A DNA stretch of 64,000 bases from Meghimatium bilineatum (GCA_034231615.1 CM067307.1:5874513-5938512), one strand, 5' to 3'. Shown: positions 9,971-22,258, counted from the stretch's first letter. Made by a program: numbers and translations. Notes: generated from the sequence alone by a model not told the origin.

Positions 9971-10984
9971 TATTATGATGGTATTTCATGAATTACATTA
10001 TCTTGACCTGTTAATTGTCTTCTTATCGTTGTTTAGTTTCGTAAATTGCTGCTGTGATGTGAACGCATGTTTGATATTTTGTCAGCTCAGAAACTAACAC
10101 AAGTACAGTTTTCCTTATTTTCAAACGATTTCTTTTTTCCACGCATTTTCCTTTCTTATTACGCATTTTCATTTCTTCACGCATTTTCCTTTTATGTCAT
10201 AATCAGGGACGCTTATCTCAGCATCTGTCCTGTTGCCTTTATTTTCCCAGAAGAAGTGGTACCCATTTTTCTTAGGCTCGGTTGACCTTCCAGGTAATAG
10301 AATAATTACTGTAGTAATTTAAAAATTACCTACTTATATTTCCACTAACTGAAAAATATACCTTTAGAAATGCATGTAATATGTATAAATCAATCTGTTG
10401 GCTGGTGACCTAATGTCTTGGCGTGCCGGGTTTCGCCCTCGTGTCGCATATTTCCTATTCCTGTTCTATGTACAAAATCGAAATCTAAAGTCTTCAAATC
10501 TTTGTCAGTATGCCTGTCGTTCGTCAAAGTTTCTGGACATGTAGATGAGATTACAATGAGATGACAGGCACTCTATATAATGCGTTGTCCCTTGACTGAC
10601 TTGAAGAGGTGAGCGGATACCATTGCGAGGGTGAGTACGACTCGGCTAGGCAACAGGTGTACACGAGTTCAATGAAAAGTGCCTGGGGCTATCAGTGGGT
10701 GATGTGAAGTGTGCACAGATGAACGTGAGTGATAACACATACGTGATAATACTATCCCCCAGGTGTGCTATTATTAAGGTAGGGATGGTGGAGGAGTTAA
10801 GATATTGCTTTCCGGTAAAGCATGTTTTTGGTGATAGAGAGTAGATAGATAGATGGATGATTTAATGGGTGGATAAGTGATAGTTGTATAGATGGATGCA
10901 TGGATAACTGCACCATAGATAAACTCATAATAGAAAAATGGTAGTCTTTATTATAATGGTTGGATTTAGCTATCTGTGAATTAT
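9971..10984. other. No recognisable gene
   Basis: AT-rich sequence. A short pyrimidine repeat (ACGCATTTTC x3) lies at 10140-10190, and diverged GATA/GATG runs at about 10845-10915. Confidence 0.5.
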
Positions 10985-11430
10985 TTCATTACAAAGATAG
11001 AAGAATGGGTGAACTGATGGTGGTAATAGAGAAATGAATGAATGGACAGTAGTTTGTAGAGAAATGGGTGAATGGACAGTTGTTTGTAGAGAAATGGGTT
11101 AATGGACAGTGTTTGTACAGAAATGGGTAAATGGACAGTGTTTGTAGAGAAATGGGTAAATGGGCAGTGTTTGTAGAGAAATGGGTAAATGGGCAGTGTT
11201 TGTAGAGAAATGGGTTAATGAACATTTGTTTGTAGAGAAATGAATTAATTGACATTTGTTTGTAGAGAAATGGATGAATGGACAGTGGTTTGCAAAGAGA
11301 TTCATGAATGGACGGTGGTTTGTAGAGAGATTGATGAATGGACAGTGGGTTATGGAAAAATGGATGAAGTAAGAGTGGAGTATAGAGAAATGGATTAATG
11401 GACAGTGGTTTTCAGAGAAATTAATGATTA
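10985..11430. repeat. About 29-bp minisatellite, about 15 copies
   Basis: The unit is TTTGTAGAGAAATGGGTGAA then TGGACAGTG. Copies drift towards the right end (TTCATGAATGG, TTAATGATTAG). Minus-strand frames rich in HFSTNTCPF-type peptides are by-products. Confidence 0.92.
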
Positions 11431-11558
11431 GACAAAATAAGGACACATTAATGTTACTATTTTAATACATTAAGTAATGTTTTACAGTATATTCATACCA
11501 ACACTGTGTTACCAGTGCTAAACCTGGTCTCTCTCATCTTCACATTACAGAAAGATAG

Positions 11559-11694
11559 TGACATGTGAGATGAAATGCTTGAGGAAAGTATTATGTAGAG
11601 AAATAGATGAAAGGATCATTCAAGAGATGGGTTCATATATAACTGAAGAATGTCAAATGTAAAATATATGTACACATAATTTACATTGGAATGA
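11559..11694 (+). repeat. 136-bp repeat, copy 2
   Basis: Near-identical to 9591-9726, including GAGGAAAGTATTATGTAGAG and the AATG end. Flanks differ, so this is a dispersed duplication and not part of a longer segmental copy. Confidence 0.85.
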
Positions 11695-12295
11695 TTTATG
11701 AAATGACGAATATATCTGCGAGGAACGAACACAAGAATAGAAGAATAAATTATTCAATCCCTCATTAGTGTTTGGATAAGTCATGAATATATTCGTAATG
11801 AATATAATGATTTGTGGATGACTGGATAGATGGATGCATTCGCAAATGGATAAGATGAATAAATGGATGGATATATGGAAATATAGATGGATAATATAGA
11901 GCTTGAAAAGATTGTTTGAAATATCGCTATAAATTTCTATGAAAAGAATATATTATTTCTACAGAAGTTCGGATCAAATAAATACATTTTGGTTTTTACT
12001 TTGGATTGGAAGAGAGATTCAGTCTGCTGGAAGTTGTACAAGTCTGCATGAACAAAATTTTTGATGTACCGAAAAAACATTGGTAAACATTGCACAGCTA
12101 AGTAAACTTATTATGATAATTATTTTACAATAATGTCATTGTGGTTGTCGTCAAACGTGTTATAAATGTATTGTCTATTGTCTTTCCCCAGGTGGTTTGT
12201 AATCCACTCTTGCCGTTAAGTTAAGCTTAGGGGTGATTGGAGCTCGAGCTTGCGTTCTAACGCCAGATGTGTGGCCTCGGCTGTGATATGACCGT
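11695..12295. other. No recognisable gene
   Basis: Diverged ATGGATGGATA-type runs at 11815-11890, then unique AT-rich sequence. Confidence 0.5.
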
Positions 12296-12309
12296 GTTTG
12301 TTCAGGATG

Positions 12310-12745
12310 TCCCTGAATCAGTAGGCGAAACAATCAGTAGATGAAGTTATCAGTAGGTGAAGTAATCAATAGGTGCAGAAATCAATAGGTGGAGAAATCA
12401 GTAGGTGGAGAAATCAGTAGGTGGAGAAATAAGTAGGTGGAGAAATCAGTAGGTGGAGAAATCAGTAGGTGGAGAAATCAGTAGGTGAAGAAATCAGTAG
12501 GTGGAGAAATCAGTAGGTGGAGAAATCAGTAGGTGGAGAAATCAGTAGGTGGAGAAATCAGTAGGTGGAGAAATCAGTAGGTGGAGAAATCAGTAGGTGA
12601 AGAAATCAGTAGGTGGAGAAATCAGTAGGTGAAGCAATTAGTAGGTGAAGGAATGAGTAAGTTAAGGAAACATTAGGCGAAACAATCAGCAGATGAAGCA
12701 ATCAGTAGATGAAGCAATCAGTAGATGAAGCAATCAGTAGGTGAA
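12310..12745. repeat. 16-bp minisatellite, about 27 copies
   Basis: The unit is AATCAGTAGGTGGAGA. The centre is homogeneous (12390-12620) and the edges diverge (ATCAGTAGATGAAGCA). Confidence 0.95.
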
Positions 12746-12789
12746 AACCGGAATCACGAACATATAGACAATTAGATTGAAAGTCGAAC

Positions 12790-13239
<450 letters not shown>

Positions 13240-13250
<11 letters not shown>

Positions 13251-13672
13251 TGGTACTTAAGCATAGGATCATCATATTTGTTCCGGACATATCCATTGGT
13301 GCTCCTATCACAAACAACACATTAGTCCACATCATTATGACTATCTCCATACAACAACGACACCAAAGCCTTTTTTGTGCTCTGTTTTATAGTAGACCCT
13401 CCGAGTGTTAAATCAATTCTCTCGTTGTCTCTGTTGTCATTAATCTGTGATCGTTCAGATAGATACCCAAACTCCCCCTGGGGGTTTTCATTCAACGGCA
13501 ACCCTGAAAGCGACCTCACAGTGATGACGATGCGACAGTCTGTCCTGACAACACGTGCCGTTTTTATGTGGCCTGTATATCTCTTCATATCTGTACAATC
13601 TATAAAAAGATGAAGAACAATTTGAAGGCCTAGTGCATGCTCGTTTGACCTTCCCGTAAGTTTACCTGGCAC
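13240..13672 (-). pseudogene. Probable LINE C-terminal remnant with TTAG tail
   Basis: The minus strand holds a 116-codon open frame (13322-13672) containing HLFIDCT. Past its stop, another frame gives CVVCDRSTN and DDP, then TN and a stop within (CTAA)n. The ending resembles the better preserved RNase H LINE end at 9484-9590 (CPVCSDDDPTTN). I infer a diverged relative. The central part has no motif I recognise. Confidence 0.45.
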
Positions 13673-14051
13673 AGCGTTTCAAACAAATGCATGCATGAGT
13701 GAGTACGTCAATTTCTGTGCACAGCCCTCCCTCCCTCTCTCCTACTCAACCACAACAAGACCCACAAGTTCACTATTGATAGTGAATGTTTTCTTGTGAC
13801 AGACCCCGCACGTGCACATATATATAATACATACTTCTTATTGTGATCTTGGTTTATGTGATCAGGTAAGACAACTTGAGTAAGATCACAATTTATCATT
13901 TTACGTACATCAAATTGTGCTTATTGCGGTGACGAGAGATGAGTGTTTTTATATACGTCTTATTCCGTGTTGTTTAACTATGTCGTCCAGTCACAATGGC
14001 GAAGAATAACAGACGTGTTTTTGTTTTGTTTACCGATAAGCCAAGTTTAAG
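13673..14051. other. No recognisable feature
   Basis: A spacer with a short TA run near 13820 and no coding match. Confidence 0.45.
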
Positions 14052-14312
14052 AGCCACGTAGCGCAGTGGTTAGCGCACTGGCTTCGCATATGAGTGGTCC
14101 TTGGTTTATTCCCCTATTGAGGCGGAAATGTTTTTCAGACCGCAACGGATCCCAGGTCGAGCAAGCCTAAAATGGGTATCGGATTAATCCGGGAAGTAAA
14201 AAATGCGAGGGAGAGGAGATGGCTACCGCCCTCATTTGCAGAGCTTCTGAAATGTGAGATCGCTAACATCTCAAACCACTACGGCCTTAATAAATGTTGT
14301 GGGTTACTTTAC
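14052..14312 (+). mobile_element. tRNA-derived SINE, family A, copy 2
   Basis: Full-length plus-strand copy. The head reads CACGTAGCGCAGTGGTTAGC GCACTGGCTTCGC (A box), then GGTTTATTCCCC at the B-box position. The body is GAGGAGATGGCTACCGCCCT, and the 3' part TAATAAATG and GGGTTACTTTAC is shared with the other family A copies. Confidence 0.85.
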
Positions 14313-14412
14313 GTTTTTTTAAAGCCAAGTTTCGGAGAGGATTTGGACGCCAATGAGTAATAATTCTGTGCACAGAAATGCTTCATGGCAGTGTCGGCAC
14401 AAATGAATGATA

Positions 14413-14540
14413 AGTATACTTTTATACGGATGTGAATGCACAAAACTCGATGCAGACATTAAAAGAAAGGTTCAAGCTTTTGAACACAAGGGCTACAGAC
14501 ATTTGTTAAGAATTAGCTATATAGAACATATAACAAATAT
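14413..14540 (+). pseudogene. LINE reverse transcriptase thumb fragment
   Basis: The frame SILLYGCECTKLDADIKRKV followed by QAFEHKGYRHLLRISY is the classic post-palm LINE block (LYGCE-x-W-T ... AFE-x-KC-R-LL-IS). It is 5'- and 3'-truncated and directly follows a SINE A copy. Confidence 0.7.
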
Positions 14541-14573
14541 AATCGTGCATATAATGGTTACATAGTAAATGAA

Positions 14574-14879
14574 GGGCGTGGTAGGCTAGTTGATAGTGAG
14601 CTTGTTTGCTATCTACCGGATACAGCGTGTCAGGTTCGAAACCACGTCCGGATTAAAAAAATCTGGGTTGTGATTTCTCGCTTGACACGGCTACTCCTCC
14701 ATTCGACTCAGGTGTAAATTAGTACCTGACGCATGAGTAACAGGATGTAAAAACAGCACGGAAGGGAATTGACCCCACCCCTCACAGTTCCTGCCCCCGT
14801 TTAGTACATGAAGAATAATATTCCTCCCCGACATCAGGTTACTGCCATGTGACCTACCTTTACTTTTACATAACAGATC
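14574..14879 (+). mobile_element. tRNA-derived SINE, family E
   Basis: The head has a D-arm-like TAGGCTAGTTGATAGTGAGC and a perfect B box GGTTCGAAACC (14632-14642), with flanking GGGCGTGG / CCACGTCC able to pair like an acceptor stem. The body includes GACTCAGGTGTAAATTAGTA CCTG. It ends at a 22-bp tandem array. Its length beyond the tRNA fold and its insert make a functional tRNA gene unlikely. Confidence 0.65.
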
Positions 14880-14980
14880 CAATTTATGTGATAAATCTAT
14901 CCAATTTATGTGATAAATCTATCCAATTTATGTGATAAATCTATCCAATTTATGTGATAAATCTATCCAATTTATGTGTT
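14876..14980. repeat. 22-bp tandem repeat, 4-5 copies
   Basis: The unit is ATCCAATTTATGTGATAAATCT minus the last two bases in the final copy. It forms the tail of SINE E. Confidence 0.9.
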
Positions 14981-16080
14981 TTATTTAAAAGCTTGAGACT
15001 CGAACACTTTAATTTGGATGTTTGTCTCTGTTGGTCAGGACTGAGTCTACATCTGGTTTAGTACCGACTCCCCCAATATAAATAAGCTAAATTCATATCG
15101 GCTGTTGTGCCCTTGAGGATGTGTTTGGCTTCCCAAGCAGACCAACTGCCCGGAGTCTAGTTTCTGGCCTACGTGCGTACATACCCGACGCACAAACACA
15201 CTATATAATTACTTGTATTGAACCAGTGAACCAGGATATTATTCTGAAACTCTTCTCACTTACTCTCTTTGTCATCTACTCTATTATCTCTCTCTCTCTT
15301 TCTCTCTCTCTCCCTTGCTGCAGCGCACGGACACAATTCCAACCACTGTATAAATTGTTATGATCCAATTAAATGAAACAAAGCATCGCTCAACTTCTCA
15401 CGTCTTTGATGCTTCCATCTCACAAAATGATCTTTCAGATAGATATGAATAGGCAATAATTTGTATTTACTTAAGAGTTCTCCTGCGTCCTTCTGTCTCT
15501 TTCCTGTTTCATTTTCCAATGCTTTGACCTCATTTAACCCCAGCCACCATGTCTATAGTCTCTACGACAAAGCGCATGTTGCCACAACTAAAGGATGTTT
15601 GCCGTACCTAGAAACTGATTTGGAAGTTTCGATACAGCCGTATGTGTTTACAGACTTTCAATAAAAAAATACAGGCCGAGCAAAGATATGAAACAAAACA
15701 GAAGAAATGATAATGTTTAGTTGCAGATAGGAGCACCTGCTCGACAGGCGACAAAATGACGACTATCTAAAGTAAAAATTATGAATAATACATTGTGGGT
15801 GCAGCCTACCTCAAGATTGAAAGTGTTTGAGACAATATAAACCATTGTACCGATCACACACAGCTTACAGACCGATCACACACAGCTTACAGGACAAAAC
15901 AACAGTTCGAGACTTGAAATGAAGACATGGTATTTGCTAAATTAATTATCGGCCATTTATATAAATCTTTTACAAAGTTTGCTTGCCCTTCAAAACAAAA
16001 ATGGATACCCGTTTCAAACAGGTAACCTCAATTGAAAAAGAGTTCGTGAATTTTGTAGTTTTAATAAATTTCCGTCTTTA
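14981..16080. other. No recognisable gene
   Basis: CT-rich run near 15285-15312, and a 22-bp duplication (ACCGATCACACACAGCTTAC) at 15849-15893. Open frames at 15121 and 15461 have no family match. Confidence 0.5.
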
Positions 16081-16082
16081 TT

Positions 16083-16818
16083 GATTATTTCGTATATGTG
16101 AACTATTGTTAGTTGTTTCGTATATGTGAACTATTGTTAGTTGTTTCGTATATGTGAACTATTGTTAGTTGTTTCGTATATGTGAACTATTGTTAGTTGT
16201 TTCGTATATGTGAACTATTGTTAGTTGTTTCGTATATGTGAACTATTGTTAGTTGTTTCGTATATGTGAACTATTGTTAGTTGTTTCGTATATGTGAACT
16301 ATTGTTAGTTGTTTCGTGTATGTGAACTATTGTTAGTTGTTTCGTATATGTGAACTATTGTTAGTTGTTTCGTATATGTGAACTATTGTTAGTTGTTTCG
16401 TATATGTGAACTATTGTTAGTTGTTTCGTATATGTGAACTATTGTTAGTTGTTTCGTATATGTGAACTATTGTTAGTTGTTTCGTATATGTGAACTATTG
16501 TTAGTTGTTTCGTATATGTGAACTATTGTTAGTTGTTTCGTGTATGTGAACTATTGTTAGTTGTTTCGTATATGTGAACTATTGTTAGTTGTTTCGTATA
16601 TGTGAACTATTGTTAGTTGTTTCGTATATGTGAACTATTGTTAGTTGTTTCGTGTATGTGAACTATTGTTGTTTCGTATATGTGAACTATTGTTAGTTGT
16701 TTCGTATATGTGAACTATTGTTAGTTGTTTCGTATATGTGAACTATTGTTAGTTGTTTCGTGTATGTGAACTATTGTTGTTTCGTATATGTGAACTATTG
16801 TTAGTTGTTTCGTAAATG
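16083..16818. repeat. 28-bp minisatellite, about 26 copies, with higher-order pattern
   Basis: The unit is TTGTTTCGTATATGTGAACT then ATTGTTAG. It is extremely homogeneous. GTGTATG variants begin at 16315, 16539, 16651 and 16759. The last two units lack 4 bp (TTAG). Confidence 0.97.
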
Positions 16819-17029
16819 GGCACTATAATAATTGTTCTACTTAATATATATATATATATATTCAGGATATCAGAATTGACATCTTGTTTTCAATCTTGTA
16901 TACTCTAAAACATGTCTACCTTCTCTCGTTTCTAATTCATGTCGTTTACCATTCGTCCATCTTGTCAATTGTTGAGAAATGTAGAATTTCCAGAAACTCT
17001 GGTCTAGTACTCATATCAGTCCACGTGTG

Positions 17030-17575
17030 GTACCATTCTTGATGGTAGCCCTCGCATGCCCACATTTTTTCATAGATTACTCATCGTCACCAGGTGCCAT
17101 GCCGGCTGGCGTAGGCGGTCATGGTTCTCCACAGCTCTCTGTCCACAGTATTATGTATCAAAGTCGTTGTATTTTCTCACGTTGTCGCCCTCTATCTTTG
17201 GTGCCTTCAATCTTGCCTGTTGTGACTATGTTCTCTAAACCTGCCTGTCTCATGAAGTGGCCAAAAAAAAAAAGAAGATTGCCTTTTTCTTATATTGTTG
17301 ATTAAGGTCCGTTTCGCATTTGACTATTTCAACACCTCTACATTAGTTTTTTATGGCAGTCCATGGTACTCTCAGCATTCTTCTGTAGAACCACATCTCT
17401 GTTGCCTCTAATTTTCCACTTTCCAGTTTGTTTATTGCCCAAGACTTGCACCCATATGTTAATATAGGGGTTATATAGCACTGCAGAACTCTCTTTCTCA
17501 CCTCTAATGGCAAGATCATATTACACAGTATATTTTTCATTTTTTCTGAATGTTGTTTTTGCATGTCCTATTCTG
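17030..17575 (-). pseudogene. LINE reverse transcriptase 3' fragment
   Basis: The minus-strand frame at 17343-17564 reads VLQCYITPILTYGCKSWAIN, then LEATEMWFYRRMLRVPW, the thumb block of LINE RTs. Further on, DRELWRTMTAYASRHGTW and a stop (near 17090-17145) gives the C-terminus. The two frames differ and stops intervene, so it is dead. It is one of the better preserved 3' LINE fragments in the window. Confidence 0.8.
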
Positions 17576-18510
17576 CTTCTTGGAGATTACTAATTATAAA
17601 TATTTTATGCTATTCTGTCCAACTGTTCCATTCTTTGCCAAGCAGTGGGTAAATAATTTGGGAACAGCTCTATAAACCCGAAACAGCTGATGTAGGATTA
17701 CGCAACATGCGTATAGTCTATATCTCCGAATGAGCTTTCCTGCGCTGCTGTAATGAAATTAGAAGTAACTACAACAATTAATGCGGTTTTTTTTCACTTA
17801 TCGGCAGAAGGATCTGCTTAGCTTCCTGTTTATCAGTATGCTTGGAAATAAGGAGTTAATATAGATAAAAGGACATTCTTATAATTTTCATTAAATTTAT
17901 ATATGTGGACAAGTCAATCAATTCTGTGAATTTACATAGTAGACATATTTCTCTGATATTTTACATTTACATTTATATAGTAGACATATTTCTCTGATAT
18001 GATATATTTGACACACTTCTCTAAATCTATATATTTAACTAGTTTCTCTGATTTTATACAATTGACGAGTTTCTTCGAATGTATATATTCACCACTTTCT
18101 CTGAATTCATGTAAACAATCAATTTATAGGACATGCCCGTAGATAATGAGGAGGGTACTCAAAGCCCATATTACACCCCCCCCCACTTCCCCCTCCCACC
18201 CGATAAGAATATGAATTTTAGCACTTGGAATTTAACCGCAAGGTCGGTAAAAACTGTCCCTTCGTGTGTATTTTTTGTTTTTGTTTTGTATACAAAAATC
18301 TTCCCGTCACATAGTGATATTTACACACGGAAACGAAAGGATAAAATTTTGTTACTGACCTGTTATCGTGATATATTTGAGCAATCTTCATGTACGAATA
18401 TTAAAAAGTATATTTAAAGTTATCACAGAGTAAGATATATGACGAGGTGAAGATCTTCTGATTCATGCAAAAAACTACCATAATCTAAGATATCTATCTA
18501 TAAATCTGTA
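17576..18510. other. No recognisable gene; diverged AT-rich repeats
   Basis: From about 17935 to 18110 an imperfect 30-40 bp repeat carries TTTCTCTGAT. A C-run lies at 18175-18185. There is nothing else I can support. Confidence 0.5.
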
Positions 18511-18515
18511 ACCCT

Positions 18516-18715
18516 TCAGAGACGTAGGGGTACCACATTGGATGCTTCAGCACACACCGTCCTACAGCGAATTATATCTTCAGCGATACGGATGAATATG
18601 GAAATATCTTGTCCTGTCCATTCCTTGATGTTGTCTGTCCATATCGTTATTTTCCCTCCTCTGCTTCTTCCTCCTTCGACAGGTCTCTGCTGTATTGTTT
18701 TTGACAAGGAATCAT
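18516..18715 (-). pseudogene. LINE ORF2 C-terminal tail
   Basis: The minus-strand frame reads IWTDNIKEWTGQDISIF, then AEDIIRCRTV, then NVVPLRL and a stop. It is the same W-T-DNI-x-EWTG family as 9068-9202, in opposite orientation. Confidence 0.7.
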
Positions 18716-18804
18716 GAATATAAGATATATGGCGAGTTGAAGATCATTAAAGAATTAATGATTTACACAAAAACCACGGGCCCACTGAAAGCGAAGAGAA
18801 TCAG

Positions 18805-18890
18805 ATGCAGGGTCGCCAGGTGGTTGAAACTGTTTATGGCCAAATTGTTGGTAAAATGCCCAAAAAATGGCCAAAATTCTAAATAATGTA
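18805..18890 (+). repeat. Dispersed repeat, copy 1 of 2
   Basis: GCCAGGTGGTTGAAACTGTT then TATGGCCAAATTGTTGGTAA. A second copy lies at 19217-19290 (GCCAGGTGGTTGAACATGTT). The element is unknown. Confidence 0.7.
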
Positions 18891-19216
18891 TGTTCAAGTA
18901 TGAAGCGTGAGGTTAAATGTAAAATTCTTAAGACGGATGAGAAATGAACCAGCTCTGTTTTATCGTCACCGAATTGCCTCGCAACTCAAGTAAACGAATT
19001 TTCTCGTACTTGACTAACCAAACCCCAACTGGTTCATTTCTGACTCGTTCTCAGTGTTTTCAGTACACAGTTTAAATTTCTTGACAAAATCACATCTTTT
19101 TTTTGTGGATGTTGTTAGTCAAGTACCGAAAAACCCGCCTAGACCAAACCTGGTTCAATCCCCATCAGTCGTAAGAATTAAATATTATATAAACTACTAA
19201 AACATGCTTTACATAG

Positions 19217-19290
19217 CTGCCAGGTGGTTGAACATGTTTATGGCTAAATTGTTGGTAAAAAGACCCAAAAATGGCAAAATTTATAAATAT
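19217..19290 (+). repeat. Dispersed repeat, copy 2 of 2
   Basis: Matches 18805-18890. Between the copies, TTCTCGTACTTGACTAAC near 19000 has an inverted partner GTTAGTCAAGTACCGAAAAA near 19106, so the copies flank a small imperfect inverted repeat. Confidence 0.65.
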
Positions 19291-19474
19291 TGCTTACAAT
19301 AAGAAAATGATACATATTCAAGAATAATACCTGTCTCAAAATATGTATTTTGTATATTATCATAAATATGTATTCGACTGTTATCAGAAGTACATATATA
19401 AGGTCATTGATGTCATAAAGTATAGAATTTCTCATAATGTGAGAACTTCCCAGTAGATCCCTAAAGCTTTCCAG

Positions 19475-20010
19475 GTGTCTATTGTTACAGGCGCATCTAT
19501 TGTTATTGGCGTGTTTATTGTTACATACGTGTCTATTGTTACATACGTGTCTATTGTTACAGGCGCATCTATTGTTATTGGCGTGTTTATTGTTACATAC
19601 GTGTCTATTGTTACATGCGTGTCTATTGTTACAGGCTCATCTATTGTTATTGGCGTGTTTATTGTTACATACGTGTTTATTGTTCCATACGTGTCTATTG
19701 TTACAGGCTCATCTATTGTTATTGGCGTGTTTATTGTTACATACGTGTCTATTGTTATTGGCGTGTTTATTGTTACATACGTGTCTATTGTTACATACGT
19801 GTCTATTGTTACATACGTGTCTATTGTTACATACGTGTCTATTGTTACATACGTGTCTATTGTTACAGGCGCATCTATTGTTATTGGCGTGTTTATTGTT
19901 ACATACGTGTCTATTGTTATTGGCGTGTTTATTGTTACATACGTGTCTATTGTTACATGGATATATATTGTCACCGGCGTGTCTATGGTTACAGACTCGT
20001 CTGTTATTAC
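19475..20010. repeat. 18-bp minisatellite with three unit types
   Basis: Units all share the TCTATTGTTA / TTTATTGTTA core and end ACATACGTG, TTGGCGTGT or CAGGCGCAT. Because 18 is a multiple of 3, four frames stay open for 145-204 codons. The hydrophobic 'proteins' are repeat-encoded. Confidence 0.95.
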
Positions 20011-20079
20011 AGGCGTGTTCTATTTTATTCTTTTATCAAAATGTGTCTATAGAATGTTGACGGTTGTCTTATGTCAGTG

Positions 20080-20267
20080 CTCTGGATAGAATATTAGAGG
20101 AAGAAACAGAGGTAGACCAAGAGGTAGATCAAGAGAGAGACCAAGAGGAAGACCACGAGAAGACCAACGGGAAGATAACAGGCTAAGAGGAAGACCAAGA
20201 GGAATATATATGAAAAACGTAGAGGAAGACATACGAAAACTGGAAAAAGAACTAGCACGGCTGTAGA
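20080..20267 (+). pseudogene. Probable LINE tail with expanded Arg-rich repeat
   Basis: The plus frame reads NIRGRNRGRPRGRSRERPRG, then GRPRGIYMKNVEEDIRKLEK and ELARL before a stop. GRPR-x-x-Y is typical of LINE C-termini. The GAGGAAGACCAAGA repeat has expanded the Arg block. Confidence 0.45.
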
Positions 20268-20361
20268 TACAGCATTGATTTTTTAAAATTGGTGGAGGGG
20301 GGGGGTCGATTTAGAAAATAAAACATAACTATAATTATTAATGATCATATTTCGGGGATAA

Positions 20362-20436
20362 TCTATTGGTGGTGGGTGGGAGTGGATGTCTTACCCGCTA
20401 TTGGTGGTGGGTGGGAGTGGATGTCTTACCCGCTTC
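20362..20436. repeat. 37-bp direct duplication
   Basis: TATTGGTGGTGGGTGGGAGT then GGATGTCTTACCCGC, two copies in tandem. Confidence 0.9.
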
Positions 20437-20989
20437 TTTGGATGGTTTTCCATTACTAAATCTCATTATACGGTTTCCTAAAAACAGTTGGCGATGGGGA
20501 TAAACTAGCATGCATGAAGTGTTGTTAGTGATAATTTACTTACTAGCAACTACAACATAAACAACTACCTACCAGGAGTCATGTATGATACGTGACAGTC
20601 TGAGATACGTTCTGTTTTCACGAGTATGCTATTGTCCATACAAACTGCTCCAGCAAAGAAAAGACTTTGAAAATTGAAGTTGTCGTGATGAGATCTTTTA
20701 TGGCATATTTCTTGTCCAGCATCTGTATGCAAAACGTCGAATCTTTTTTATTTAGATTACACATATTTTATATATATATATATGTTATATTTGTGATGGT
20801 ACTGTGACGGGTAAAATCACGGAACAACAGATGCTAAACATAAAAATACATGGAGAGATGACTCTACAATTAGATTATTAAACAGTATCTCGGATACATA
20901 ATGGAATCAATAACGGCAGATGAGAAACAGAAGTCATTAGAAGAATGGCTAAAATATTTCCAATAACAGCTTTTCACATTCCTATTTTA
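20437..20989. other. No clear gene; possible LINE scrap
   Basis: Near 20887 a frame gives KQYLGYIMES, loosely like the YLGS block of LINE RTs. It is too short to call. Confidence 0.35.
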
Positions 20990-21490
20990 TTTCTAACTCA
21001 ATCAATGTAATTTTTACATAAACCAATCAATGTAATTTTTACATAAACCAATCATTGTAATTTTTACATAAACCAATCAATGTAATTTTTACATAAACCA
21101 ATCAATGTAATTTTTACATAAACCAATCAATGTAATTTTTACATAAACCAATCATTGTAATTTTTACATAAACCAATCAATGTATTTTTACATAAGCCAA
21201 TCAATGTGATTGTTACATAAACCAATCAATAAATTGTTACATAAACCAATCAATGTAATTTTTACATAAACCAATCAATGTAATTTTTACATATACCAAT
21301 CAATAAATTGTTACATAAACCAATCAATGTAATTTTTACATAAACCAATCAATGTAATTGTTACATAAACCAATCATTTTGATAGCTACATAAATCAATC
21401 AATGTAATTATTACATAAATCAATAAATGTAATTGCTACGTAAAGTAATCAATGTAATTGTTACATAAATCAATCAGTGTGATTTTTGCA
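20990..21490. repeat. 25-bp minisatellite, about 19 copies
   Basis: The unit is ACCAATCAATGTAATTTTTA CATAA. It is homogeneous on the left and degrades rightwards. Confidence 0.95.
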
Positions 21491-22124
21491 TAAATAAATA
21501 ATTGTTATATAAAATCACTATTGTTGACGTCTCGACACCTCTCCCATAACCTTATCAACAATTGCCAAATTTATTCAGACATTCCTTCCCCCCCCCCCCC
21601 AATTGTTGACAATATATGGACAATCTTAGCCGTCCCTTGCTACACGCATAGTTTCAGTGTTGCTCTTACCTTCTCCCTTATCAGACCCCAGCAACACACG
21701 GTACGGAACAAACACGCACATATCACTTGTTGTTCTTGCATGGAACAGCTGTGCGTAACACTAGTGCACAAATCTAGGATTTCTATGAAGTTGTCACTTC
21801 ACTAGGATAAGCAATCCGTACAGAGTATTCTTCTCCTGGTGTCACTTCACGTGACGCTGACATGTTGCTAGTAATTTATGTTCGTTCATTGAATTGTGCT
21901 CATCTGAGCATGTTTCTTAGCTCTATTTTGTGAGAAGATCTGCTTTCAAATCATGTCTCTATATAGTTATGTTTATGTATTCGAACTGGTTAGAAATTAT
22001 TGTTTTGGATGAGGAGTTCATTGTGTCCATGTCAATATATGTCAGGACCGTAGGCAGGGCAGTAAATACGTTTTCTGTAAGGAATTGGATTTACCTATTT
22101 AAAAATGAAAGGCCATTCATCCGT
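21491..22124. other. No recognisable gene
   Basis: Contains a poly-C run (21588-21600). An open frame at 21521-21805 shows no family. Confidence 0.5.
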
Positions 22125-22258
22125 TTACGTAAAGACTGCGAGGGAGAGGAGATGGCTACCGCCCTCATTTGCAGAGGCTCTTAAATGTGAGATCACTAAC
22201 ATTTCACACCGATACGGCATTAATAAATGATATGGGTTACTTTACTTTTATGTAAAGT
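22125..22258 (+). mobile_element. SINE family A, copy 3, 5'-truncated
   Basis: The 3' half only: GAGGAGATGGCTACCGCCCT, then TAATAAATG and GGGTTACTTTAC. The tRNA head is missing. Confidence 0.8.

Noticed and set aside
14574-14660. Functional tRNA gene
   Set aside because: The B box is perfect but the anticodon and variable region do not fold cleanly, and a SINE body follows.
16083-16818. CRISPR-like array
   Set aside because: Units are contiguous with no unique spacers, and the genome is eukaryotic. The same applies to the 7.6, 12.4, 43.2 and 46.6 kb arrays.
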